Under the pieces are notes generated by a model, which was not told where the DNA came from, did no database searches, and was given only the letters and a program-made list of their open reading frames with translations. DNA of 64,000 nucleotides, taken from the NCBI RefSeq assembly GCF_038630985.1, contig NZ_CP152049.1:4421501-4485500 (forward strand), written 5' to 3'. Every line of letters begins with the position of its first letter. The first letter of the stretch is position 1. The position numbers and the translations under genes are program-made. The stretch is from Paenibacillus sp. FSL H8-0548 (GTDB lineage Bacteria; Bacillota; Bacilli; Paenibacillales; Paenibacillaceae). This document shows, in pieces, positions 1 through 8,711 of this stretch.

Positions 1-1233
1 AACGAACGGCTCCTCAACAAAATCAAGCTTGCCTGCTTCCGGATAATTCGAAGGGTTATCAATCTCCATCGAATCGCCATTGGTCAGCGTGACTTTGTAA
101 ATTACGCTCGGCGCTGTCGTAATAAGCGGAATATTGAACTCCCGTTCAATTCTCTCTTGAATAATTTCCATATGCAGGAGACCAAGGAATCCGCAGCGGA
201 ATCCAAAGCCCAGCGCTGTGGAGGATTCTGGCTCGTATCTTAGCGATGCGTCGTTTAGCTCCAGCTTCTCAAGCGCCTCGCGCAAGTCATTATAGTCCTG
301 CGTCTCGATTGGGTACAATCCGCAGAATACCATTGGGTTGATCTGACGATAGCCTGGCAGACGCTCTGGTGCAGGTCGCTTCGCTTCTGTAACGGTATCA
401 CCGACACGAGTATCCTTAACGTTCTTAATACCCGCTACGATAAAGCCAACATCGCCAACCGCCAGCTCATTCACGATCGCCATTCTTGGCATAAAGGCAC
501 CGACCTCGATGACTTCAAACTCAGCTCCTGTTGCCATAAAGCGAATTTTTTTGCCTGCCTTAATGCTTCCGTCCACTACCCGAACATAAACGATAACGCC
601 TTTGTAGGGATCATAGTGAGAGTCGAAAATAAGTGCTTTAAGCGGATCATCCGGATTTCCTTCCGGAGAAGGCATCTTCGTAACAACCTGCTCTAATATT
701 TCTTTTATGCCAATGCCAGACTTTGCCGAAGCAAGCACTGCATCGCTAGCATCCAATCCAATAACATCCTCAATTTCCTGCTTTACCCGCTCAGGCTCGG
801 CACTAGGCAAATCGATTTTGTTAATGACGGGTACAATTTCCAAGTTGTTGTCCAGCGCCAAATATACGTTGGCAAGCGTCTGTGCCTCAATTCCCTGCGC
901 AGCATCTACGACGAGCAAAGCTCCCTCACAAGCCGCGAGGCTCCGAGATACCTCGTATGTAAAGTCGACATGTCCAGGCGTATCAATCAAATTGAGTATA
1001 TACTCGATACCATCATCTGCCGTATACGCTAAACGAACCGCTTGCAGCTTAATCGTAATGCCGCGCTCCCGCTCCAAATCCATTTTGTCAAGAACCTGTT
1101 CCTGCATCTCGCGAGAGGACAAGGCACCGGTAAATTCTAATATCCGGTCAGCAAGTGTCGATTTTCCGTGGTCAATATGCGCGATAATGGAAAAATTCCT
1201 AATTCTTTTTTGTCGGTCACGTACGTCAGTCAT
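1..1233 (-). CDS. lepA: Elongation factor 4 (LepA), 5' two-thirds
   Basis: Ribosome-associated translational GTPase that back-translocates or rescues stalled ribosomes. The reading frame starts at an ATG at 1231-1233 and runs open to the window edge, giving 411 codons of a protein that is usually about 600. Visible GTPase motifs near the N-terminus are AHIDHGKST (P-loop), DTPGH (G3) and NKIDLP (G4), followed by domain II and the start of the C-terminal domains ([14 protein letters not shown]). It is the last gene of the gpr-spoIIP-yqxA-lepA order known from Bacillus subtilis. Only the truncation by the window is unusual. Identification is firm. Confidence 0.97.
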   Translation of the reverse strand, partial: MTDVRDRQKRIRNFSIIAHIDHGKSTLADRILEFTGALSSREMQEQVLDKMDLERERGITIKLQAVRLAYTADDGIEYILNLIDTPGHVDFTYEVSRSLAACEGALLVVDAAQGIEAQTLANVYLALDNNLEIVPVINKIDLPSAEPERVKQEIEDVIGLDASDAVLASAKSGIGIKEILEQVVTKMPSPEGNPDDPLKALIFDSHYDPYKGVIVYVRVVDGSIKAGKKIRFMATGAEFEVIEVGAFMPRMAIVNELAVGDVGFIVAGIKNVKDTRVGDTVTEAKRPAPERLPGYRQINPMVFCGLYPIETQDYNDLREALEKLELNDASLRYEPESSTALGFGFRCGFLGLLHMEIIQERIEREFNIPLITTAPSVIYKVTLTNGDSMEIDNPSNYPEAGKLDFVEEPFV

Positions 1234-1313
1234 GCCTAACCCCCACAATTTCCAATAATGCTAATCATTCCACCTATTATATCAGTTTAGAGGAAGACCA
1301 GCAATGTTCATTA

Positions 1314-1751
1314 TCACTTGGTCAGGCCATCGAATATCGAAACGACCATTCGAATGCCATTGCTTGACATATTTTGCAGCAGGCCAGAAGTCGAATCTGC
1401 AATCCGATTAACAGCCGGCTGACTTGTTTCAAGCGGTACTCCAGGCAATCGATCATTCATAAGCGGCAGCTCCTCAGTCGCCTTGGAAGCATAGCTGCCT
1501 CCAGCCGCGGAAAGCCTCTTAAGCTCTGCGAGATCCTTTTCCAGCTGAGCAATTTTCTGCTGCTGAATATTCATCAGCTCTTCAGCAGGGCTTGTCGTCT
1601 CCAGCGGCGTTGCGTATTCTGTATATTCACTGCCGCCTTCCATAGGACCATATATTCGCTCAATGCCTGAGGAGGACATTTCTATGCCGTACATGACGAT
1701 AATAGCCATCGCTCCGCCGATTACTGTCCATTTTAGCGCGTTCCGCTTCAT
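1314..1751 (-). CDS. Small membrane-anchored protein in the YqxA (DUF3679) position
   Basis: 145-residue protein with an N-terminal hydrophobic segment (about residues 8-24, WTVIGGAMAIIVMYGIEM) and a hydrophilic, Glu/Gln-rich remainder with a short coiled-coil-like stretch around residues 60-80. It lies between spoIIP (46 bp away) and lepA (80 bp away), on the same strand. That slot is occupied by yqxA in Bacillus subtilis, also a small single-pass protein. The YqxA/DUF3679 call rests on position and topology; I cannot confirm it from motifs. It is probably co-transcribed with spoIIP. The function of the family is not known to me. Confidence 0.6.
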   Translation of the reverse strand: MKRNALKWTVIGGAMAIIVMYGIEMSSSGIERIYGPMEGGSEYTEYATPLETTSPAEELMNIQQQKIAQLEKDLAELKRLSAAGGSYASKATEELPLMNDRLPGVPLETSQPAVNRIADSTSGLLQNMSSNGIRMVVSIFDGLTK

Positions 1752-1797
1752 TGGCTTTTCAATCCTCTCTTTGCCACATTAGATGATTTGGTTTAGT

Positions 1798-3018
1798 TCA
1801 ATTAGCCTTAGCTCCCGATACCTTCTCATCAGCCCAATAAATGCTTGATATCACCTCAGCAAGCGCATCGGCCGTCCGATAGGATTCCGCTAGTGTATTA
1901 TCTACACCTCCAACTTCGATCAGGACGCTATCCGAGGCAAGGGACTGATTGTATTCCGCATTGCCGGATGCCGCTGTCTTGCCCCATATGCCGCGCGAGA
2001 TGCCAGGATATTTTTTTTCAAGAGCATCGTGAATTTTAGTCGCAAAAGCTTCGTTTTGTTCCCAGTTTGGATTTTTATGACCGATAATAAAATACACCTG
2101 AGCGTAGCTTTTTCCATCTATCTCGATCGTTGTATATTTACGCTTCTGCGAATCACGATGCAGATCAAAGAAAAACTTCAAGTCCTTGCTGCTGGCAATC
2201 GCTTCTTTTACTGTTTTCATCGAATATTTATAGGATAATTCCCATCTGTAATTTTGAATGGCTGTTGGATAATCGGTATCGGAATGCTGTGCGCCAACAC
2301 CGTTCTCCTCGAGCTTCTGCGCGAGCCGTTTGCCCACAAGTGTTATATTTTTTGTTTTCGAGTTAGGATCCTTCGTTTTATCTGTCAGCTCGGGATACCA
2401 GGATTCCCGATTATGCGAGTGATACACAAACGCAACCTTAGAGTCACCAGTTGTCTGCTTTCCTGGTACGTCCTTCGTACCGTTATCGACTGGCTCGTCT
2501 GTAGGCGTCGGCAGCTCAGTTACCCCTTCCGTTCCTATGCCCTCTGGTAATATGCCCGTCAGGTCATTAGAAATCGGCGCATTGTCCTCTGGCCCTACTG
2601 CAGTATCAGTCCCTACCCCTTTTCGTATGAGAAAAGCATCATTCACGCTCATGCCAGGCAGTTCCCCTGCCAGCATGCTCCTTGGATCACTCGGATTAAT
2701 ATCGGTCAAGGCACGCATTAGCAATGTGCTTATTTGTTTGGCCGTAATGGGATCTTCCTGTTGGCTGCTCTGAAATGCAGGCATCTCCATCTCTAGCATA
2801 TCCCCAAAAAACCCGCCGGATACTGCCGCGGCGAATCCTTTCATCGAATTGACAGGTGACGACGTCGTTTGCTGATGTGCCATCCCTGCAAAACCTAGCA
2901 ACACAAAAAACACCATAGAACAAAAAGATAGCAGCGCAAATGTACGCCCCGTCACCAGCAGCTGTCTCACACGTTTACTTTCCCTTCCTATATCCAGCAG
3001 CATCATTTTTCTTTTCAT
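1798..3018 (-). CDS. spoIIP: Stage II sporulation protein P
   Basis: Cell-wall amidase/endopeptidase of the SpoIID-SpoIIM-SpoIIP complex that thins septal peptidoglycan and drives engulfment of the forespore. It is 406 residues long, with an N-terminal transmembrane helix at about residues 22-46, a variable linker rich in Pro/Asp, and the conserved C-terminal domain. Landmarks are VYHSHNRESW (metal-binding His), FFFDLHRDSQ, YFIIGHKNPNW and SVLIEVGGVDN (catalytic Glu region). GGGAGG precedes the start. The gene follows gpr as in Bacillus subtilis, where the pair is controlled by sporulation sigma factors. Confidence 0.95.
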   Translation of the reverse strand: MKRKMMLLDIGRESKRVRQLLVTGRTFALLSFCSMVFFVLLGFAGMAHQQTTSSPVNSMKGFAAAVSGGFFGDMLEMEMPAFQSSQQEDPITAKQISTLLMRALTDINPSDPRSMLAGELPGMSVNDAFLIRKGVGTDTAVGPEDNAPISNDLTGILPEGIGTEGVTELPTPTDEPVDNGTKDVPGKQTTGDSKVAFVYHSHNRESWYPELTDKTKDPNSKTKNITLVGKRLAQKLEENGVGAQHSDTDYPTAIQNYRWELSYKYSMKTVKEAIASSKDLKFFFDLHRDSQKRKYTTIEIDGKSYAQVYFIIGHKNPNWEQNEAFATKIHDALEKKYPGISRGIWGKTAASGNAEYNQSLASDSVLIEVGGVDNTLAESYRTADALAEVISSIYWADEKVSGAKAN

Positions 3019-3301
3019 AAGCTGTACTACCTCCCGCTTCTTTGTGCCAGTGGCTCTTAGTTACTACTAAACTATGATAGTGATAGAGTTCATAGAACTC
3101 AGAATGGCTGAAAGCCTCACAGACGATAGATTCGCATTTCCAGCTAACAGCGACACTCATAAGGATGAGAGATGGCTAGTGTGGAGGTACATTAACTTAG
3201 ATCATTTTTGCGGGAGCTGGATACTGGTATGACCGCGTGGAAGGGCTAGAGCGTGTGTGCCGGTGTTGAATGAGAGAGTCCAGAGGGCCCCGCATTACGG
3301 A

Positions 3302-3479
3302 GGACTGGAGCAGCTCATGCGCTTGAATAACTCTAGCTGAACCACCCCAGCCAAGATTACCCGTCGGACTAGGGCAGCTCATGCGCATGAATAGCCCTCG
3401 ATGAGTTGTCTACACTGCACTTTGTGCAATGAAATCCCACTAACTTCGAATTCTCCCGAGCTACACTGCACTTTCTGCA
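3302..3479. repeat. Clustered short direct repeats (28-nt and 19-nt pairs)
   Basis: The 28-nt units at 3302 and 3366 differ at three positions. The 19-nt units at 3410 and 3461 differ at one. The second kind contains the self-complementary TGCACTTTNTGCA and resembles the CTATCCTGCACTTTCGCAGG type of repeat near 25.7 kb, so it may belong to a wider intergenic repeat family. No coding potential is apparent. Confidence 0.65.
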
Positions 3480-3702
3480 GCCTATCCCTCAGTTTTCGCC
3501 TATTTTACCTCGTTGGAGACTATTTTCACTGCATATATGCAATGCAGGTTCCTAATTAGAGTGTCATGTCAGGTTTCTGTTGTAGTTTGTACAATGTAGA
3601 GGTGTTCGATGAAGCGAGGAGTTACTTTCCACTTATCTAGCTTGGCAGAACAAAGATCATAGAATGCTCAGCCCAAAGCCCTTTTTTCTCAAAATGAAAT
3701 AC

Positions 3703-3743
3703 AAAAAGCCGAACAATTCATAATGAACTGTCCGGCTTTTTTT
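3703..3743 (-). terminator. gpr terminator
   Basis: Inverted repeat AAAAAGCCGRACA...TGTCCGGCTTTTTT just downstream of the gpr stop. It has A/T runs on both sides and is readable as an intrinsic terminator on the minus strand. Confidence 0.8.
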
Positions 3744-3801
3744 AAAAAAAGACTTTGAATATTTTCGCAAGAAGAGAGCCGCTGCACGTACAGCTCAACC
3801 C

Positions 3802-4809
3802 TTAGTGCGTGTAAGCAGCTACATTGCTTGTATCAACTGCTTCATGAAGCGAGGCATTTAGACCACTTGCAATAATATTCGCGATATCCTCAATAAACTC
3901 ATCAATTTCTTTAGGTGTCACGAGCAGATCATGTCCAATTGGACTCAACACTTCCTTAACAAGCTGAAGGCGCTCGTTCTCCTCCATTTGATTGACTAAC
4001 CCAAGGATATGGTCAGAATTAGCGTTCTGCTGCTTAAAATGATTGCTCATCATTTCAAGCGTGTTGTTTACTATGGTGGAAGCATATACCACGGTCGGAA
4101 CACCTATCGCAATTACTGGGACCCCTAAAATTTCTTCCGTCAGACCTTTCCGTTTATTACCAATTCCCGAACCGGGATGAATGCCTGTATCCGCTATTTG
4201 AATGGTCGTATTCACGCGTTCCAATGCTTTGGATGCAAGGGCATCGATGGCGATGACCAGCTCTGGCTTAGTTTTCTCGACGATGCCGTGTACGATTTCA
4301 CTGGACTCAATCCCCGTAATGCCAAGCACGCCTGGCGCTACCGCGCTTACCGGTCTATAGCCAGGCGCAACCTGGTCAGGCATCAGCTCGAAATAATGAC
4401 GCGTCACCATCACATTCTCGACGACGATAGGACCAAGCGCATCTGGTGTGACATTCCAGTTGCCTAAACCAACAATAAGGACACGCGCAGTTTTACTTAT
4501 AGATAAACGCTCCAAGAAAGCTTCAAAATGTTTGGCGAACTGTGTTGCCACGCGATCCTGCAAGCCAGTATCGCCATTTCGCAGCCCGGGCACCTCAATC
4601 GTAACGTAATGCCCCTGCATTTTACCGATAGCTTGCGAACCCTGCTCATTCTGAACGTGCAGCTGTGTTATGGTGATGCCATCGTCCTCCGTTATTTCGG
4701 ATTGAATGCCCGGAATTACGCCTCCTAAAGGGGCCTCAGCCATTTCCTTTGCTTCAAGTGCCAAATCGGTTCGGACATTATAGTTCTGCAAATCAAGCTC
4801 TTTCTCCAC
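3802..4809 (-). CDS. gpr: GPR germination endopeptidase
   Basis: Aspartic-like protease that starts degradation of small acid-soluble spore proteins at germination. It is made in the forespore as a zymogen. The 335 residues are near the usual ~370. Conserved features include the propeptide-like N-terminus (NVRTDLALEAKE), LIVGLGNWNVTPDALGP, VIAIDALASK and TGIHPGSGIGNKRKGL. The start is GTG at 4807-4809 with AGGAG upstream. The gene lies between divergent rpsT and spoIIP, matching the Bacillus subtilis order. Forespore (sigma G) expression is expected from the family, but I could not place a convincing promoter. Confidence 0.96.
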   Translation of the reverse strand: MEKELDLQNYNVRTDLALEAKEMAEAPLGGVIPGIQSEITEDDGITITQLHVQNEQGSQAIGKMQGHYVTIEVPGLRNGDTGLQDRVATQFAKHFEAFLERLSISKTARVLIVGLGNWNVTPDALGPIVVENVMVTRHYFELMPDQVAPGYRPVSAVAPGVLGITGIESSEIVHGIVEKTKPELVIAIDALASKALERVNTTIQIADTGIHPGSGIGNKRKGLTEEILGVPVIAIGVPTVVYASTIVNNTLEMMSNHFKQQNANSDHILGLVNQMEENERLQLVKEVLSPIGHDLLVTPKEIDEFIEDIANIIASGLNASLHEAVDTSNVAAYTH

Positions 4810-5026
4810 TGCTCTTTTCTCCTCTCAACGTATGTTCTAGAGTTATTGTTCGCAGATGGCATTATTTCATACTCCTTGCACTCACCACGAGCATTTGCAA
4901 TGCAATCATAACAAGACACTTCCTGCTATTGCTTTTTGAGCATTGGCATGATAGTATATTTTAAGTTATGTTGTCTAGGTTTATTATGTAGATGAACCGT
5001 TGTAAACAGTTTAGGAGGTGAATTCC

Positions 5027-5299
5027 ATGCCAAATATTAAATCCGCGATTAAACGCGTTAAAACAAACGAAAAGCGTCGTGCTTTGAATGCTTCCCAAAA
5101 ATCCGCACTTCGTTCGGCTGTTAAAATTGCAGACCAAGCTATCGCTGGCACTGATGTAGATGCTGCTAAAGCAGCACTTATCGCTGCAACGAAAAAATTG
5201 GACAAAGCAGCAACTAAAGGCCTGATTCATAAAAATGCGGCTTCCCGCAAAAAATCACGTCTTGCGAAAAGACTAAATGCCATTTCGGCTCAAGCCTAA
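5027..5299 (+). CDS. rpsT: 30S ribosomal protein S20
   Basis: Primary 16S rRNA-binding protein of the small subunit body. It is 90 residues, Lys/Ala-rich, with the usual [11 protein letters not shown]-terminus. I chose the ATG at 5027 because AGGAGGTG lies at 5013-5020. An in-frame GTG at 5018 overlaps that ribosome-binding site and is unlikely to be used. It is transcribed divergently from gpr. The strong terminator at 5461 closes the unit. Confidence 0.97.
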   Translation: MPNIKSAIKRVKTNEKRRALNASQKSALRSAVKIADQAIAGTDVDAAKAALIAATKKLDKAATKGLIHKNAASRKKSRLAKRLNAISAQA

Positions 5300-5356
5300 G
5301 CAAGAGATAAGTCTAATCAAGAGTGAGCGTCTCCGGATACTTTCTCTTAGGTTAGC

Positions 5357-5460
5357 TCAAGGTGAAACGGCTGTCGCCGTCCTTTAGCGGCGCCAGCGCG
5401 TTTCATTCCCAGAAATATAGAGAAAGTATGGCGAAATGATGTACTTTCCTATATTTTCTA
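5357..5460 (+). repeat. Dispersed double-hairpin element, copy A
   Basis: About 100 bp with two consecutive inverted repeats. The first pairs GAAACGGCTGTCGCC with GGCGCCAGCGCGTTTC. The second pairs GAAATATAGAGAAAGTA with TACTTTCCTATATTTTC. It ends directly at the A-run of the following terminator. Other copies are at 10379, 13376, 30944 and 51418/53006, with fragments at 22615 and 34789. Confidence 0.85.
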
Positions 5461-5502
5461 AAAAAAGCTTCACCGCTCTTCTTGAGCGGTGAAGCTTTTT
5501 TT
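5461..5502 (+). terminator. Terminator after rpsT
   Basis: Nearly perfect hairpin AAGCTTCACCGCTC / GAGCGGTGAAGCTT flanked by A-run and T-run. It can stop transcription from either side. Confidence 0.9.
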
Positions 5503-5570
5503 GTGATTCAGCGTAAGAACAAAATCACCCTTACGGATGATTCGAAATCGCGGTCGCGTCAGCTCACACT

Positions 5571-5756
5571 TCTAACGGAAACCACAGACGCTAAATCGCC
5601 TTTATTTTTCGTTTCAAGATTCTAACGGAAACACGAGCCCCTATTTGTACCATACATGCCCGATTTCGCTTCATTTCTGCGGAATAGCGTCTCCCACTTC
5701 CGTTAAAATGTGACGCTAACCCAAAATGCAACTTTAGCGTCTCTGGCTTCCGTTAG
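5571..5756. repeat. Four copies of a ~25-nt repeat in two orientations
   Basis: Two units in one direction (TCTAACGGAAACCACAGACG at 5571 and TTCTAACGGAAACACGAG at 5620) are followed by two in the other (AGCGTCTCCCACTTCCGTTA at 5686 and AGCGTCTCTGGCTTCCGTTA at 5736). The consensus is TAACGGAANCCA-N-GACGCT. The arrangement can form a large inverted structure. It sits between the rpsT terminator and the IS91-type element. No gene is visible. Confidence 0.75.
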
Positions 5757-5874
5757 CTTTCGTTATCTGCTCACTGGCTGCTTCCGCAGCATCATTATCA
5801 ACAGGTTCGGAGAATGCATAGTTTCCTATACAAGAACAAAATCACCTACGGTGAATTTACGTACTAGCCGACGG

Positions 5875-6123
5875 TTACTTCTCCGCCGGCTCTTTCTTCC
5901 TCACCAAGTCTCCGTTACACTCCGGGCATACGAACACAGGACTCTCCTCAGGTCCTAATTCATAAGAACACTCTCCTACGATGAAATCAGGCACAGGATC
6001 TAAACATCCGCAATCTACGCAAACATAATCGATAAAGACTTCTTCCTCCTCATCATCAAAGGAAAATAGTTCAACAGCTTCTTCCTTTTCGCTATCCTGT
6101 TTCTTGCCTTTCCTTTCGTTCAT
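5875..6123 (-). CDS. Small zinc-ribbon-like protein accompanying the IS91 transposase
   Basis: 82-residue acidic protein with a CVDCGC motif near residue 40 and CPEC near the C-terminus, suggesting a small metal-binding fold. The ATG at 6121-6123 lies inside the 3' end of the transposase gene in another frame (about 32 bp overlap), implying translational coupling. A longer in-frame extension upstream would lie wholly within the transposase gene and is less likely. I do not recognise the family. By position it is an accessory gene of the element. Confidence 0.6.
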   Translation of the reverse strand: MNERKGKKQDSEKEEAVELFSFDDEEEEVFIDYVCVDCGCLDPVPDFIVGECSYELGPEESPVFVCPECNGDLVRKKEPAEK

Positions 6124-7363
6124 TAGCCCGAACCCCCCATTTCTTCTTATACGCTCGTTCACTTTCCTCATCATAATAATAAATTCGCCCATAGTCTGCA
6201 TGCCAAATAACCACAAGCAACATGGTTTGTTTGCAGCAGGGACAGGCGATCGGATCCCGTTCATAAGTCTCCAACATCCGCTGACGGTACGTCTTTCTTC
6301 TCTTTTCCTTCGGCGGGAACGTCATTTCAATCTGTTTATGGACCATGTACCGCCATAAGTTAATGATCTTTTGCGACTCCTTATTCTTACTTCTGCTGTA
6401 CAGGCCATACCTGCCTACCATTCGAAAATGCTTCGGCGGGATATGCTGCACCAGGGCATAAATGAATTTCATGACAGGGGCTACGACATCGATCCTCTTT
6501 CCTGTCTGATGATCTTCGTACCAGTAATGTACCGTATGGTAGTCATACTTTATAATGCGATACTCTGCGATTGCCGGACGAGCCAGATAACGTCCAATAT
6601 ACTTGGCCGCTCCACGGGCATCCTTCATTCGTTGTTCTGCGTTGACATAAAATCCATGCTTGTACCGACTGTACAGTTGGTTTACCAACGTTTTTACCTT
6701 CGCATCGCCAGGATGCCACTTCAACATTAAATCCATAAGTAGCTTCTGCCATGACTTTCTCAAGTAGGTAAAAGAAATATACTCCACACTCTTCCACTGC
6801 TTATGGCAATCTAACGCACCTTCCGTAACCAGGGCATGAATATGCGGATTAAACTTTAGATCCCTTCCAAACGTATGAATGACCGTAATGACGCCCACGT
6901 CATACTGTTTGCTCTTATTTTTACGCCGATAGTAATATTGGATGACCTTCGCCACTTCTTTACTAAGCTCGTTCAAACGACTCCGATCCTCAAAGAAGTA
7001 TTTCCTCAACTCTTTTGGTACCGTAAACACGGTATGACGATGGGGGACATTCAGGATTCGCTCCTGTTGCTTTTCTGCCCAGTCATCGGTGTATTTCTTT
7101 CCGCATCCATGACAAAACCGACTCTTACAAGTAAAACAGATAATGACCGGTTCCGGTTTTCCCTCCGTACAACCCATACATTCATATCTCGCGTAACCCA
7201 TATCCTTCGTGCCGCATCGCGTTGCCTTGTTTACGGCTTCCGGTATCGCTTTCTGCAGTTCTTCCGGGAATAGATTCGCATGAAGTTCCCAAAACCCATG
7301 AAAATGATCCTTCAAGATCTGTTTCACGATCCCTCGTTTCTTCCATGTTTCTCGCTTCTCCAT
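6092..7363 (-). CDS. IS91-family HUH transposase
   Basis: 423-residue rolling-circle transposase. It has an N-terminal zinc-binding region (CGTKDMGYARYECMGC, CFTCKSRFCHGCG; residues about 50-90), a metal-binding HUH motif in FNPHIHALV (about residue 170), and a candidate nucleophilic tyrosine in KYIGRYLARPAIAEYR (about residue 255). A C-terminal CPCC pair forms a second possible zinc site. The start ATG has GGGGGG eight bases upstream. The frame is intact, so the element could be active. Family identification is firm; I cannot name the element. Confidence 0.9.
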   Translation of the reverse strand: MEKRETWKKRGIVKQILKDHFHGFWELHANLFPEELQKAIPEAVNKATRCGTKDMGYARYECMGCTEGKPEPVIICFTCKSRFCHGCGKKYTDDWAEKQQERILNVPHRHTVFTVPKELRKYFFEDRSRLNELSKEVAKVIQYYYRRKNKSKQYDVGVITVIHTFGRDLKFNPHIHALVTEGALDCHKQWKSVEYISFTYLRKSWQKLLMDLMLKWHPGDAKVKTLVNQLYSRYKHGFYVNAEQRMKDARGAAKYIGRYLARPAIAEYRIIKYDYHTVHYWYEDHQTGKRIDVVAPVMKFIYALVQHIPPKHFRMVGRYGLYSRSKNKESQKIINLWRYMVHKQIEMTFPPKEKRRKTYRQRMLETYERDPIACPCCKQTMLLVVIWHADYGRIYYYDEESERAYKKKWGVRANERKERQETG

Positions 7364-7436
7364 AACGATCCCCCCCTATTTATTTTTTCGACTCGATTAT
7401 CCACATTTTTTAGCATCGCATAATTTCCTAAACAAT

Positions 7437-7478
7437 AAAAAAAGCATAGAGACAGCGCCTAAGCGCCCTTCTCCATGC
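7437..7478 (-). terminator. holA terminator overlapping the holA stop codon
   Basis: On the minus strand GCATGGAGA pairs with TCTCTATGC and is followed by seven T residues. The holA stop codon (7459-7461) lies in the loop, so the hairpin begins inside the coding sequence. Confidence 0.8.
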
Positions 7479-8493
7479 CGAGGGAAAGCAAATAAAGCTC
7501 TAAACCGAGCGTTTTGTCTATCGCTCCGGTTTTCATTTGATAATCCAAATCAGCAAGCGAAGCCAGCAGCTTGCCAAGCTTTGCCACTTGAAACTTTCTG
7601 CTTTTCTCTGATGCAAGCTTCACAGCATAAGGATGCAGCCCTAATTGTCCTGCCATTTGCTGTGGTGAATATTGATGCTGCTCGAGCTCTTTGATCTGCA
7701 GCATAATTCTTAATTGCCTTGCAATGAGCGCAGCGATTTTAATCGGCTCCTCACGGCGTACGAGCAGCTCTCTATACAATCGGATTGCCTTATCAATACG
7801 AAGCTCAGCAATCGCATCTACAAGCGCAAATACGTCCTCTTCAACGGTAGCAGCCGTTAGAAGCGAGGCCGTCTCTATATCGATGGTGCCACCCTTTCCT
7901 GCATGCAGACAGAGCTTGTCCACCTCTTGTGAGAGCTGCTGCATGCCTGCCCCTGCGCGCGAAAGCAGTAGCTCTGCAGCATCAGCGGTCATCGTTCGGT
8001 TTTGCTCAGCAGCACGCTTGATCATCCACTGCTTAAGCTGGGCCGCATCAAGCTCAGGAAAGGCGATTAAGGAATTTCGGTCCTTTAACGTTTTCACAAG
8101 CTTACGCCTCTCGTCAAGCTTCTCAGCATTGACAGATACGACGATAATCGATGATTCTGAAGGATTTTCCATATATTGAATCAGCTTCTCAGGACGATGC
8201 TCCAGCTTTCCGCCTTCCTTGCCTCCAGCACAAAAAAGAGTAGCATCCCGAATAAGAATCAGCTTCCTCTGAACGAAAAACGGTAACGTCTCTGCTTCAA
8301 GCACTGCCTCTTCAATGGAGGTTTCCGCCGTATCAAACTTCACAATGCCTAGCTCTCGTTCATCTACAGTAAACATCGATTCCGTCAACACATTAATGAA
8401 TTGTTGTACGCGATAGCGATCCTTGCCATACAGCACATAGATCGGTCGAAAACGACCGCCTTTGATTTCCTTTATAGCTTCCTTAGCATCCAC
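7459..8493 (-). CDS. holA: DNA polymerase III delta subunit
   Basis: Clamp-loader subunit that opens the beta sliding clamp; equivalent to Bacillus subtilis YqeN. It is 344 residues, the normal length. Features include the N-terminal PIYVLYGKDRYRVQQFI region, DAAQLKQWMIKRA, and the C-terminal collar-domain helices (LLVRREEPIKIAALIARQLR). The start codon is GTG at 8491-8493 with GGGGTGAG seven bases upstream. In Bacillus subtilis this gene lies between comEC and rpsT. Here an ECF sigma module separates it from comEC and an IS91-type element from rpsT. Confidence 0.95.
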   Translation of the reverse strand: MDAKEAIKEIKGGRFRPIYVLYGKDRYRVQQFINVLTESMFTVDERELGIVKFDTAETSIEEAVLEAETLPFFVQRKLILIRDATLFCAGGKEGGKLEHRPEKLIQYMENPSESSIIVVSVNAEKLDERRKLVKTLKDRNSLIAFPELDAAQLKQWMIKRAAEQNRTMTADAAELLLSRAGAGMQQLSQEVDKLCLHAGKGGTIDIETASLLTAATVEEDVFALVDAIAELRIDKAIRLYRELLVRREEPIKIAALIARQLRIMLQIKELEQHQYSPQQMAGQLGLHPYAVKLASEKSRKFQVAKLGKLLASLADLDYQMKTGAIDKTLGLELYLLSLGMEKGA

Positions 8494-8532
8494 TCGCTCA
8501 CCCCATCACCTTGAACTACAATAATACGGCAA

Positions 8533-8568
8533 CAAAGGGATGAGCCTCCTATAGGCCTCATCCCTTTG
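8533..8568. terminator. Hairpin upstream of holA
   Basis: CAAAGGGATGAG pairs perfectly with CTCATCCCTTTG across an 11-nt loop. It lies downstream of the anti-sigma gene but has no clear T-run, so it may be a terminator or processing hairpin. Confidence 0.55.
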
Positions 8569-8585
8569 CCGAACATCTATATAAA

Positions 8586-8623
8586 CATCCGCGGGGCAGG
8601 CCCATGGTGCCGCCCTGCGGATG
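8586..8623. terminator. Second hairpin after the anti-sigma gene
   Basis: CATCCGCGGGGC pairs with GCCCTGCGGATG (one mismatch). On the minus strand it is followed by TTTATATAG. Together with the hairpin at 8533 it probably ends the sigma/anti-sigma transcript. Confidence 0.5.
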
Positions 8624-8711
8624 GTCATACGACGTTAAGGCTCTGTCGCAGACATTCTCCGATGCTAATACTATACGCAATAGCCATTGAATATGTGCGA
8701 ATACCTTACAA

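Larger units (their letters stand above)
3019..3801. other. 783-bp intergenic region between gpr and spoIIP with short repeats
   Basis: No convincing gene. It contains two pairs of direct repeats. One is a 28-nt unit at 3302-3329 and 3366-3393 (25 of 28 identical, core GCAGCTCATGCGC). The other is CTACACTGCACTTTNTGCA at 3410-3428 and 3461-3479. Further loose TGCA-containing motifs occur up to about 3600. The gpr terminator is at the right side. The length is unusual because gpr and spoIIP are otherwise neighbours. Confidence 0.7.
5816..7433 (-). mobile_element. IS91-type insertion sequence (boundaries approximate)
   Basis: Contains an HUH transposase and an overlapping small companion gene. 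It is inserted between the rpsT and holA terminators, which are neighbours in related genomes. The ends are inferred from a 16-nt near-identical direct repeat, GCATAGTTTCCTATAC at 5816-5831 and GCATAATTTCCTAAAC at 7418-7433. GTTC at 5804-5807 lies near the transposase 3' side, which would suit the GAAC/CAAG target preference reported for IS91. The exact termini are not proven. Confidence 0.5.

Noticed and set aside
707..1258. 183-codon plus-strand open frame opposite lepA
   Set aside because: Shadow of lepA; Ser/Ala-rich translation with no conserved features.
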